From Planctomycetota bacterium (lineage in GTDB: Bacteria; Planctomycetota; Planctomycetia; Planctomycetales; Planctomycetaceae), in contig JAPOLP010000072.1 in the NCBI GenBank assembly GCA_029977045.1, positions 1-13,008 on the forward strand: a stretch of 13,008 nucleotides of DNA, given 5' to 3'. Numbering within the stretch: the stretch's first letter is position 1; each line of letters opens with the position of its first letter. This document shows positions 6,649 through 13,008 of this stretch, piece after piece. The translations under genes were made by a program, and so were the position numbers. The notes beneath the pieces were generated by a model. The model worked only from the letters and a program-made list of their open reading frames with translations, made no database searches and had not been told where the DNA came from.

Positions 6649-7797
6649 ATGGAAGATGGCCAGTTTGCATCACAGGCGACATCTGCGAATGCGCCGCAGA
6701 ATGGCGATCCAGCAAGCGGGCGATTCTCCGAAATCATCAACCCGCCTGCTGTTTCGGGGGCGCTGGGCTCAGAGTCTTCCTCAGGCCGTCCGGCGGTTGA
6801 TGAGTCCTGGTCCGCTGACTGCTTGTCGGTTCCGCCTCGAACATCACTGACGAGTGAGCTGCGGTTGTTGTGTGTTGGTCCCGAAGAACCCGACTGGATC
6901 GGTCTGTCCCTGCAGCTCGATGCTGTTGGCTGTGTTGACCCTCAAATGAAATGGGTCAGCACGGCGTCTGAAACCATGACGCTGCTGCGGAACGAGTCGT
7001 TTCACGCGATCATCATCTCGTGCGACGATCCGATCGCTGAACACGTTGCGGCAGAAGATCAGGATGTCGTCGAACCAGACTGGCATCCGGAGTCGCTGGT
7101 CGACGCGATTCGAGCCTCTGGCGCCAGCGACCCGATCGTTTTGATCTCGAAGTTGCCGGACGATTCGTTGACGAATCTGGCGTGCCGTCATCATTGCGAG
7201 CTGCTGGTTTCACGGTCAGGCTGGAGTTCGCGGGCACTCGTCAATGTTCTCCAGCGCGGAATCCGGCAGGTCGAACTGCAGCGTGAGAATCATCATCTGG
7301 CCGTGGCCAATCATCGCCGCCTGGTTCGCGAGCGCGACGAAGCCGATCATCTGCTCGATCAGCAGCACGGTATCATCCGCGAGCTGGAAGCTCTGGCGAA
7401 CGGCCTGAGCGTCGTCGATGCCGACAACCGGCCAGCCTCCGAAGCTGAACACGGAACGGCAGCAGCCGGACGTTCGGAGGTCCGAAAGCACGAGCCGTTG
7501 CCGATTCCCGTGCAAATCAAGTCGTACTATCACGAGCTGCTGCGTACGTACGTGATCATGGGGTCGGGAAATCTGGGCGGCGAGATTCTGCAGCTTGCCG
7601 CCGTTCTCGCCGAAGTCGGTCTCAGCCCGCGCGACACGCTGTCGCTGCACCTGGAACGCGTCGAGCAACTGGTCAAAGGACTCGGCAATCGCAGCACGCG
7701 ACACGTTCTTGCCCGCGCCGACCTGCTTGCACTGGAACTGATCATTCACCTTGGCGAGTGCTACCAGCGAACAGCTCGGTCGGACAATTCTCAGTGA
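6649..7797 (+). CDS. Pseudo-receiver / coiled-coil protein, probable signalling role
   Basis: This is a 382-aa product from ATG 6649; the SD is weak (AGCGAG), and TTG 6595 would add 18 residues, so the start is uncertain. Residues 1-70 are Ser/Pro-rich and probably disordered. Residues 71 to about 200 have the strand/helix order of a CheY-like receiver: LRLLCVG (beta1), FHAIIISCDDP (118-128, beta3), PIVLISKLPDD (beta4) and ELLVSRSGWSSRALVNVL (beta5/alpha5). The residue aligned with the phospho-acceptor Asp is Ser124, and the usual KP after beta5 is absent, so phosphotransfer is unlikely. Residues 200-255 are a charged coiled coil (VELQRENHH, RLVRERDEADHLLDQQ). Residues 285-382 form an all-helical C-terminal domain (YYHELLRTYVIMGSGNLGGEI) that I do not recognise. 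The stop overlaps the convergent neighbour by 7 bp. Confidence 0.8.
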   Translation: MEDGQFASQATSANAPQNGDPASGRFSEIINPPAVSGALGSESSSGRPAVDESWSADCLSVPPRTSLTSELRLLCVGPEEPDWIGLSLQLDAVGCVDPQMKWVSTASETMTLLRNESFHAIIISCDDPIAEHVAAEDQDVVEPDWHPESLVDAIRASGASDPIVLISKLPDDSLTNLACRHHCELLVSRSGWSSRALVNVLQRGIRQVELQRENHHLAVANHRRLVRERDEADHLLDQQHGIIRELEALANGLSVVDADNRPASEAEHGTAAAGRSEVRKHEPLPIPVQIKSYYHELLRTYVIMGSGNLGGEILQLAAVLAEVGLSPRDTLSLHLERVEQLVKGLGNRSTRHVLARADLLALELIIHLGECYQRTARSDNSQ

Positions 7798-8432
7798 TTC
7801 GCGATACCCAGCACACGGTCGAGCGCTGACGCGTCGTTTTCCAGCGGAACGGGCAGGCCGTCGTCCACGGTGACGTTGCCGGCTCGGTCGATGAAGAAGA
7901 GGTTCTCGATCGGTTGCTCGGTTGCCTCGTCAAAACAGTTCCAGCGACGGTGAGCCTCCCAGATCGGCGGCAGGTCCGTTACGAAGCGGAACGAGTCCGG
8001 GAAGTCGAGCTTTTCATTCTGTTGCGGCAGCGCCGAACTGACACCGACGACCATGATCCCGCGAGCGTCAATCTGGTCCGCATGAGAACGCAGGTGCTGC
8101 AGCGTGACACTCTCGTCCGCACCTGCTGCGCCGTCGAAGAAGACCAGAATCAGTGCCTGGCGACCGAGATAGCGTTCCAGCCGGAAGAAACCGCTGCGGT
8201 CAGTTTCCGTGGTTTCGGTCGCTTCAAACGAGGGAGCGCGCTGCAGAGCGTAGCGCAGCAGACGCGGGTCGGTGGGCGGATACGTCTGTTGCTGTTTCCA
8301 GACGATCGCTGAAAGAATCAGCAGGCCAGCGAGCGGCAGGATGAGGATGCGGGGTTTCAACTGGTTGCTCCAATCCGCGAACCGTTCTGTTGCGGGGATG
8401 CTCAATCGGCGAGACGATGCGCGTTGCGTCAC
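7791..8432 (-). CDS. Membrane-anchored thioredoxin-fold (AhpC/TSA-like) protein lacking catalytic cysteine
   Basis: This is a 213-aa product. The start is GTG 8432, the only early candidate; no SD is visible, so the exact start is uncertain. Residues 29-45 (ILILPLAGLLILSAIVW) form one transmembrane helix, leaving the rest probably periplasmic. From about residue 66 the order follows the peroxiredoxin/thioredoxin-like fold: APSFEATETTETDRSGFFRLERYLG, RQALILVFFDGA, IMVVGVSSALPQQNEKL, FRFVTDLPPIWEAHRRW, and NLFFIDRAGNV. After LVFF, where AhpC/TSA proteins have TPxC or CxxC, it reads DGAAGADES; the only Cys is C165 (RWNCFDE). It is therefore unlikely to be a classical peroxidase and may be a binding or structural relative. 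It is divergent from the dioxygenase gene with a 59-bp gap. Confidence 0.78.
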   Translation of the reverse strand: MTQRASSRRLSIPATERFADWSNQLKPRILILPLAGLLILSAIVWKQQQTYPPTDPRLLRYALQRAPSFEATETTETDRSGFFRLERYLGRQALILVFFDGAAGADESVTLQHLRSHADQIDARGIMVVGVSSALPQQNEKLDFPDSFRFVTDLPPIWEAHRRWNCFDEATEQPIENLFFIDRAGNVTVDDGLPVPLENDASALDRVLGIANH

Positions 8433-8491
8433 GATCGGCGGCTCGAACGGTGCCGATCGCCGCGTCTTTCACACAGGAGTCACTTGCCGAA

Positions 8492-9304
8492 ATGGGCAGT
8501 GTATCGACAGCGTCCGAACCAGTCCTCGCTGGCTCGGCAGGATTCAGCGACGAAGAAGTTCGATCGTTCGAGGAAAACGGCTTTGTCATCGTGCGTGGAC
8601 TGGGCTCGGACGAGTTCTGCACGCGGATGACGCAGGTCACGCGCGAGCATCTCGACCGCGAGATCCTGCCGCTCGAATACGAAGCCGAGGTCAACTACCC
8701 CGGCGCTCCAGCGACGCTCGATTCGCCCGGCGGTCGCACGATTCGGCGTCTGAAGCAGGCGCACTCGCGAGATATCGTGTTTACCGAATGGGTCTGCGCG
8801 CCGTTCATTCAAAACCGGCTGTCTCAACTGCTCGGCCCGGAGGTCGTCATGCCGCTGGCCCATCACAACTGCGTGATGACCAAGCAGCCGAACCACAGCA
8901 GCGAAACCGGTTGGCATCAGGACATTCGCTACTGGTCGTTCCAGCGACCCGACCTGGTCAGCGTCTGGCTGGCGCTCGGCAACGAGTATCCGAAAAACGG
9001 CTGCCTGTGGGTCGTGCCCGGCTCGCACCGCATGAACTTCGATCGCCAGCAGTTCGACGACGCCCTGTTCTTCCGCAAGGACGAGCCGCGAAATCAGCCC
9101 GTGCTGGAAGCCGCGATCCCGGTCGAACTGCAGCGCGGCGACGTGCTGTTCTTCCACTGCCGAACGCTGCACTTCGCATCGCGCAACGAAAACGCCGAGA
9201 CGAAGTACTCAGTCGTCTTCACCTTCCGCTCCGCCGACAACCCGCCACTGCCAGGATCGCGGTCAGAGAACGGCGGCGAATTGTTGCTGCCACGGGCCGA
9301 GTGA
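8492..9304 (+). CDS. Phytanoyl-CoA dioxygenase (PhyH) family Fe(II)/2-oxoglutarate oxygenase
   Basis: This is a 270-aa product from ATG 8492, with AGGAG (8475-8479) about 12 nt upstream; an earlier in-frame ATG at 8390 would overlap the divergent gene and has no support. The PhyH layout is clear: an N-terminal FSDEEVRSFEENGFVIVRGL, then the metal motif H142-x-D144 in GWHQD, followed by VSVWLALGNEYPKNGCLWVVPGSH, GDVLFFHCRTLHFAS with the distal iron ligand H227, and SVVFTFRS at the end. R231 or K238 would contact 2-oxoglutarate. Family members hydroxylate many small molecules or carriers; the substrate cannot be told from sequence and neighbours give no hint. All catalytic ligands are present, so activity is likely. 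It is a single-gene unit followed by a hairpin. Confidence 0.92.
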   Translation: MGSVSTASEPVLAGSAGFSDEEVRSFEENGFVIVRGLGSDEFCTRMTQVTREHLDREILPLEYEAEVNYPGAPATLDSPGGRTIRRLKQAHSRDIVFTEWVCAPFIQNRLSQLLGPEVVMPLAHHNCVMTKQPNHSSETGWHQDIRYWSFQRPDLVSVWLALGNEYPKNGCLWVVPGSHRMNFDRQQFDDALFFRKDEPRNQPVLEAAIPVELQRGDVLFFHCRTLHFASRNENAETKYSVVFTFRSADNPPLPGSRSENGGELLLPRAE

Positions 9305-9320
9305 TCACACCCTTCGTTTG

Positions 9321-9366
9321 GCCGCAGGCGCGCGCAGCCGACTGCGTGATCGCGCACGTCTGCGGC
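9321..9366. terminator. Bidirectional hairpin between convergent PhyH and SEC-C/TPR genes
   Basis: GCCGCAG (9321-9327) pairs with CTGCGGC (9360-9366), GCGCG (9328-9332) with CGCGC (9351-9355), and GCAG (9334-9337) with CTGC (9342-9345) around a CCGA loop. Together this gives a long, GC-rich stem with small bulges in the 88-bp gap between two convergent stops. No clear T-run follows, so strength as an intrinsic terminator is uncertain. Confidence 0.55.
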
Positions 9367-9392
9367 TTGCGGTTAAACAGTCACACCGTGCA

Positions 9393-11531
9393 TTAATCCG
9401 GCAGCCAGAGCTTCGATTCGCCTGACGAAGAGGCCGCGGCGGATTCGGAGAGGACGATGCCGCTGGCGGTTTCGCCGGGGATCGGAAGGCTCAGTTCCTT
9501 GAGGATCGGCTCCATCGCGTTTCGGATTTCCGGCAGCTTGCCGCCGAAGTAGTTCCACAGTTCGTCGATCAGGCCTGGCAGAGCCTCGTCACTGCGGTTT
9601 TCGACGCGGAACTGAAACTCACGCATCGCCCAGTTGAGCTTGCCTTCAAAGTCGTCCGTCGCCCCGACCTCTTCGCGAGCCTTGCGGATCCACTCGAACG
9701 CTTCGTCGCGGTAGCCGAGATCGCGACAGACCTGCGACATCGTTCGCAGGAACGTCTGACGGTCGATGACTTCCAGTTTCGACAGGTCGCGTTTGCTGAC
9801 TTCGGTCAGCACGGCATAGGCGTACGGCTGATGTCGGATCAGCAGCGCCCGGTTGATGATATGGCCGAGCTGTTCGTCCGAGAGTTGCTCGATCGGCAGC
9901 CGGTGCGACTCCATGATCGACAGCGAATTCAGTGAAAGATCCTCGCTGACCTCGACTGACTTCTCGGGAGCGATGTTCAGCGACTGCCGGAACGCAGCCA
10001 TGTCGACATACAGCATCGCGACGTCGCTGACAGCTTCCAGCACGTGAACGGCGGCGGCCAGCTTGATCTTCAGCGAGTCTTCCTGAGCAGCTTCACGCGG
10101 CGTCTTGCTGCCCAGGCGGTTGAGCGCAGTGTTGGCCCACGTTTCCGTAACAAATCTCACGGCGTTCTGCTGAGCCTTTTCGCGACGGGCACTGATGTCG
10201 ACTCGCGGTCCGTAGTAGTCTTTTTCCTGGGCGCCTTCGAGTTCCTTCAGCATCTGCCGAACGGGGCTCTCTGCGTAGTCCTTGCCCTCTGCTGTTTCGT
10301 CATCCTCGGACTTCTGAATCTGGACGCCGAGGGCTTCCCGCACGAGATCGATGGCGGCAGTACGTTCGTCGTTATCCGGGCCGATGACGGACAGCACGCC
10401 TCGCGAACCGTCCTGAGTCTGCAGGTCGAAGACGGAAATCTCAGCCAGAACTTTCGGAACGTTGTCATCGGCAACCGGCACGGACGCGTCCGGAGCTGGC
10501 TTGTCGAGAGCCAGGTACCGTCCGACAACGCGCGGATTCTGCTGTTGCTGCTCCGGCGGATTCTGCAGCCGCTCCAGACGATCGCAGTCATCCAGACGCG
10601 ACAGCGAGGCCGACGTTGAATCGAGTCGGAAACGCGCTGCCGTGATGTCGATCTGGTCCTCGATCTGCGGCAGTTCGAGCAGCTGGGCCAGCGTTTCGCA
10701 TTCGACCGCGGCTTCGTAATCGACGTCGGTCGCCAGCAGGGCAGCCTTGTGCAGAGCCAGCGCCGCTCCAGAATGATCGGTGTCCCAGGCGTAACACAGC
10801 CCGATGTTCTTCCAGATGGCCCAGTTGTCGGGGAGCTGTTCGGCGACTTTTTCAAACAGCTTGACGGCGATCTCCCAGCAACCGAGTGCCGACATGCGGA
10901 TAGCCGTTCGCAGGTCCTTCTCGGTTTCCTCAGTCGGTTCGACCGGGGCGAGCTGGTGCGGGCCGCGCATCGGGTACGGAATCTCGGCAGCTCCATCGAT
11001 CATCATCAACTGCTGAAACAGTGCCTGACGCTCGCGAGGATCGGTCGACAGTCGCAGTGCCAGCGCGGTGTGCTCGCTAGCCGACATGGACGAACTGCGG
11101 TAGACCTCTTCGGCAATCTGTGCCGCCAGCGATCCAATCAGATCCGGAGCAGACGATGGGCAGACCTGAAACGCGCGGTAAATCTCTGGCTTGGCTTCGT
11201 GATAGCCAACATCCATGAACCGGGCATAAGCGAGCAGGCCATTTCCGGTGCCGCTGTTCTCATTGTCCTTGAGAAACTCGCGCATCACGCCTTCGGCCTC
11301 GTCGAACCGCTGCTCTTCCATCAGCAGTTGAGCACGCGTGATCGCGACGATGGGGGCGCCGGGAGCTTTCTCTGCGATCTTGTCCAGGGCCTGCAGCGCC
11401 TGATCGATCTGCTGGTTTTCGTGCAGGCGGGCGACGCGGTCCATTTCCTTCAGCGCGTCGCCGCAGCAGAACTTGACCTTCTTACCGCTGCCACAGGGGC
11501 ACAGCGCGTACACATCCATTGCTGATGACAT
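9393..11531 (-). CDS. N-terminal SEC-C zinc motif plus TPR repeat protein
   Basis: This is a 712-aa product from ATG 11531, with AGGA 8 nt upstream (11540-11543); ATG 11519 is an alternative. Residues 8-24 are a SEC-C zinc-binding motif, with C11-x-C13 then GSGKKVKF and C22-C23, as known from the SecA C-terminus, where it binds zinc and the chaperone SecB. Here it is at the N-terminus rather than the usual C-terminal position. TPR-like helix pairs follow at about residues 37-100 (IDQALQALDKIAEKAPGAP, RFDEAEGVMREFLKDN) and 215-265 (EIAVKLFEKVAEQLPDNWAIW), with more near 590-650. The middle (about 330-450) is Gln/Pro/Asp-rich and less ordered, and the C-terminal end is Ser-rich. There is no signal peptide, so it is cytoplasmic. 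A scaffold or co-translational quality-control role is plausible but inferred; no enzymatic motif is seen. Confidence 0.88.
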   Translation of the reverse strand: MSSAMDVYALCPCGSGKKVKFCCGDALKEMDRVARLHENQQIDQALQALDKIAEKAPGAPIVAITRAQLLMEEQRFDEAEGVMREFLKDNENSGTGNGLLAYARFMDVGYHEAKPEIYRAFQVCPSSAPDLIGSLAAQIAEEVYRSSSMSASEHTALALRLSTDPRERQALFQQLMMIDGAAEIPYPMRGPHQLAPVEPTEETEKDLRTAIRMSALGCWEIAVKLFEKVAEQLPDNWAIWKNIGLCYAWDTDHSGAALALHKAALLATDVDYEAAVECETLAQLLELPQIEDQIDITAARFRLDSTSASLSRLDDCDRLERLQNPPEQQQQNPRVVGRYLALDKPAPDASVPVADDNVPKVLAEISVFDLQTQDGSRGVLSVIGPDNDERTAAIDLVREALGVQIQKSEDDETAEGKDYAESPVRQMLKELEGAQEKDYYGPRVDISARREKAQQNAVRFVTETWANTALNRLGSKTPREAAQEDSLKIKLAAAVHVLEAVSDVAMLYVDMAAFRQSLNIAPEKSVEVSEDLSLNSLSIMESHRLPIEQLSDEQLGHIINRALLIRHQPYAYAVLTEVSKRDLSKLEVIDRQTFLRTMSQVCRDLGYRDEAFEWIRKAREEVGATDDFEGKLNWAMREFQFRVENRSDEALPGLIDELWNYFGGKLPEIRNAMEPILKELSLPIPGETASGIVLSESAAASSSGESKLWLPD

Positions 11532-11591
11532 TGATGATTTCCTGGCTGAGATCGACCGATATGAAAATGACCGGGCCGCTCAGCCAGACGG

Positions 11592-11607
11592 ACCGGATGC
11601 ATCCGGT
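11592..11607. promoter_or_regulatory. Perfect 16-bp palindrome upstream of SEC-C/TPR gene
   Basis: ACCGGATGCATCCGGT reads the same on both strands and lies 61-76 bp upstream of the SEC-C/TPR start codon, where a promoter or operator is expected. It could bind a dimeric regulator. No regulator is recognised, and a chance palindrome of this length is possible in 13 kb. Confidence 0.35.
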
Positions 11608-11723
11608 TTCGGTGGCAATCAGCGATCACGTCAGCCGGCTCTTCAAGCAGGCCCACCGTGACCGTTTCAGCGGCTCGTGAATCAACGAACTTCCCGTCGC
11701 CGCGAGGTCCTGGAGCGTGCATG

Positions 11724-11739
11724 GTGCCGAAATCGGCAC
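11724..11739. repeat. 16-bp inverted repeat (7-bp arms, 2-nt centre)
   Basis: GTGCCGA (11724-11730) and TCGGCAC (11733-11739) are perfect inverted arms around AA. The spacing suits a dimeric DNA-binding protein better than an RNA hairpin. It lies in the gene-poor gap about 190 bp upstream of the SEC-C/TPR start; role unknown. Confidence 0.3.
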
Positions 11740-12133
11740 GGCCACCCAGCCAGCTCGCGAGCGAGGCCCCGGATCGTAGGGAATCCGTGCGTGCAGCAAC
11801 AGTGCCGGAGAAGGCGTCCTCGCCCTTCCGCTGAATGATCCCGAGGCACTCATTCTGGCCTGATGGCGAGATCGGCCAACGCAATCGTTGATGGCGATCA
11901 CAGCCGAGCCATCTGGATTGGCACGAAAGCCGACAGTGCCGGTGTGTCACGCGGTGGCGAGCGGGCGGTGCAATCGCTGAGGGTTCTGCGGATTGGAGTA
12001 GAATGGTGACGGGCTGCAGACGTGTCCTCAGCGACGGATTCAGGAAAAGTCAGCCGACACTCGTCGCGCAGGTAGATTTTCCAGCGGCTTGGTTCGCAGG
12101 CAGATTCCGCATCACTCACGGGAGCAGATGAGC

Positions 12134-12871
12134 ATGGTCAGTCGACTTCGGACGCTGTGGAAGCTGTATCGGCGGTTTGGCGTGGCGGTCGTCGTGCGAA
12201 CCATCAGAGATCGCATCGGACAGGCGAGAGCAGGCCGGCACGTTTTCGAGGTCCTTTGGCTGGAGTCGTCCAACGTCAGAATGCCGCTGGAGCACGATCC
12301 GAAGTTTGAGTTCCGCTTTCTGGACACGCACGAAGTCGCCGAGTTTGCGAAAGACCCGAGCAACGATCTCGATGCTCCGATGATCGATCGCGCTGCCGGG
12401 GGCGTTGATCTTTGCTTTGCCGGATTGTGCGAGGGCCGCCTGGCGACTTATGGCTGGTACGCGCTGGACGCGATCGAAGGCGAGCACAACTTCGGCGTCC
12501 CCATGTCGTACCCGTCAACCGTTGCCTACATGTATAAGGGGTTCACGCACCCGGACTTCCGCGGCGCCCGGCTGAACGGAACGGGCATGGGGCTCGCGCT
12601 GAAGAACCTCAAGCAGTTCGGCGTGACGGCTCTGATCGCGTCAGTCGCCTGGACCAACGAAGCCTCCCTGAGAAGCTGCGACCGGCTGGGCTACAAACGG
12701 CTCGGCCGAGTTGTCACGACAGGCGGAGAGGCGGCTCGACTTCAGATAACTCCGAAGGCTGCAGCCGACCGCGGTGTCAAATTCGGCTCCGACGCCGTTG
12801 CTCGTCAGCGTCGCGTAACGACTTCAGTCAGCCACGAGCGAGAACAGGCCGCCGAACTTGTCGGTGTGTGA
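12134..12871 (+). CDS. GNAT-family N-acetyltransferase
   Basis: This is a 245-aa product. ATG 12134 is chosen because GGGAG (12120-12124) lies 9 nt upstream; ATG 12128 is only 3 nt from that SD and TTG 12089 has none. Residues 1-40 are basic (SRLRTLWKLYRRFG) and may touch membrane or nucleic acid. The acetyl-CoA-binding core is at about residues 130-195: the strand AYMYKGFTHPDF, then the motif-A loop RGARLNGTGMGLAL followed by a helix, then LIASVAWTNEASLRSCDRLGYKRLGRV, the usual GNAT motif B with its Asn. The C-terminal 40 residues are polar and probably disordered. The acceptor substrate cannot be assigned. It is followed at once by a convergent gene. Confidence 0.82.
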   Translation: MVSRLRTLWKLYRRFGVAVVVRTIRDRIGQARAGRHVFEVLWLESSNVRMPLEHDPKFEFRFLDTHEVAEFAKDPSNDLDAPMIDRAAGGVDLCFAGLCEGRLATYGWYALDAIEGEHNFGVPMSYPSTVAYMYKGFTHPDFRGARLNGTGMGLALKNLKQFGVTALIASVAWTNEASLRSCDRLGYKRLGRVVTTGGEAARLQITPKAAADRGVKFGSDAVARQRRVTTSVSHEREQAAELVGV

Positions 12872-12900
12872 CGCTTGTTCGTGGGCCAACGCCTGCGTCG

Positions 12901-13008
12901 CTACGGCACGTCTGGCGGGATGATCTCGATCTCGCCAATTTCGGCGCCGTCGGGCAGGTCTTTGATCTGACGAAAAATCTGCCCGTGAATGCTGACGTGG
13001 ACGACGGC
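12901..13008 (-). CDS. C-terminal fragment of an unknown gene, cut by window edge
   Basis: The last 35 codons and a TAG stop (12901-12903) are visible on the minus strand, ending in PDGAEIGEIEIIPPDVP after a strand-like AVVHVSIHGQIF. The composition and third-base GC look coding, and the convergent position 29 bp from the GNAT stop fits the layout here. Too little is present to name a family. Confidence 0.6.
   Translation of the reverse strand, partial: AVVHVSIHGQIFRQIKDLPDGAEIGEIEIIPPDVP

Larger units (their letters stand above)
11532..12133. other. About 600 bp without a confident gene
   Basis: This gap separates the divergent SEC-C/TPR and GNAT genes. It carries two 16-bp inverted repeats (listed separately). 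A TAGAAT that could be a -10 for the GNAT gene (11999-12004) has a poor -35 (GCTGAG) 17 bp upstream. On the minus strand there is a stretch with protein-like composition split over two frames (11943 to about 11880, then about 11878-11560), described as a finding. No SD or start fits any single open frame well enough to call a gene. Confidence 0.5.

Noticed and set aside
8272..9396. 374-aa open frame on the plus strand, longer than the PhyH gene it overlaps
   Set aside because: It is Arg/Ala-rich without motifs, while the overlapping frame has complete PhyH catalytic residues.
10749..11525. 258-aa open frame on the plus strand
   Set aside because: Opposite the SEC-C/TPR gene, with no SD or recognisable motif.
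11534..11680. 48-aa open frame on the plus strand starting 2 bp from the SEC-C/TPR start
   Set aside because: It reads fairly protein-like (MISWLRSTDMKMTGPLSQTD), but has no SD and would lie in the promoter region of the divergent gene.
11976..12004. Promoter-like TAGAAT with GCTGAG 17 bp upstream, before the GNAT gene
   Set aside because: The -10 is acceptable but the -35 matches too poorly to list as a promoter.
12870..12899. GACGC/GCGTC arms between the GNAT stop and the convergent gene
   Set aside because: Only 5-bp arms with a 20-nt loop; too weak to call a terminator.
1..13008. Mobile elements, CRISPR arrays, tRNA/rRNA genes, phage or toxin-antitoxin genes
   Set aside because: No transposase or integrase motif, no regular spaced repeats, and no tRNA-like cloverleaf or rRNA segment was seen on either strand.

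Overview
The window looks like chromosomal DNA from a member of the Planctomycetota. This is inferred from a combination of traits: moderately high GC, a very long secretin with many stacked N-domains, a formylmethanofuran:tetrahydromethanopterin formyltransferase in an otherwise bacterial setting, and several lineage-style hypothetical proteins (an acidic-tailed small protein, an N-terminal SEC-C/TPR protein, a pseudo-receiver protein). I see no transposase, integrase, tRNA, rRNA, CRISPR array or phage gene. The genes are mostly single units in alternating orientation, separated by divergent promoter gaps or convergent hairpins.

Layout. 1-3139 (-) is a secretin open to the window edge (C-terminus missing). 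3140-3490 is its upstream gap, holding two inverted repeats that share a TGACG core. 3491-3907 (+) is a two-helix membrane protein and 4067-4777 (+) a secreted BON-domain protein, possibly co-transcribed. A symmetrical hairpin at 4789-4821 separates the BON gene from ftr at 4830-5765 (-), an enzyme of the H4MPT-dependent C1 pathway. An intrinsic terminator (5848-5876) separates ftr from the upstream small basic/acidic protein gene 5924-6397 (-). A divergent promoter gap follows, with a near-consensus sigma70-type promoter at 6548-6576 driving 6649-7797 (+), a pseudo-receiver/coiled-coil protein. That gene overlaps by 7 bp, tail to tail, with 7791-8432 (-), a membrane-anchored thioredoxin-fold protein lacking the peroxidatic cysteine. 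8492-9304 (+) is a PhyH-type Fe(II)/2-oxoglutarate dioxygenase, followed by a strong two-way hairpin and then 9393-11531 (-), an N-terminal SEC-C plus TPR protein. About 600 bp without a confident gene (11532-12133) holds two 16-bp inverted repeats and a possible decayed reading frame. 12134-12871 (+) is a GNAT acetyltransferase, and 12901-13008 (-) is the last 35 codons of an unknown gene.

Functional links are weak. The secretin, small membrane protein and BON protein may form an envelope-related locus. The rest looks like housekeeping or lineage-specific chromosomal genes. I found no clear multi-gene novel system. The most notable items are the extended secretin N-domain stack with its repeat-bearing upstream region, and two enzyme or signalling folds that appear to have lost their catalytic residues.
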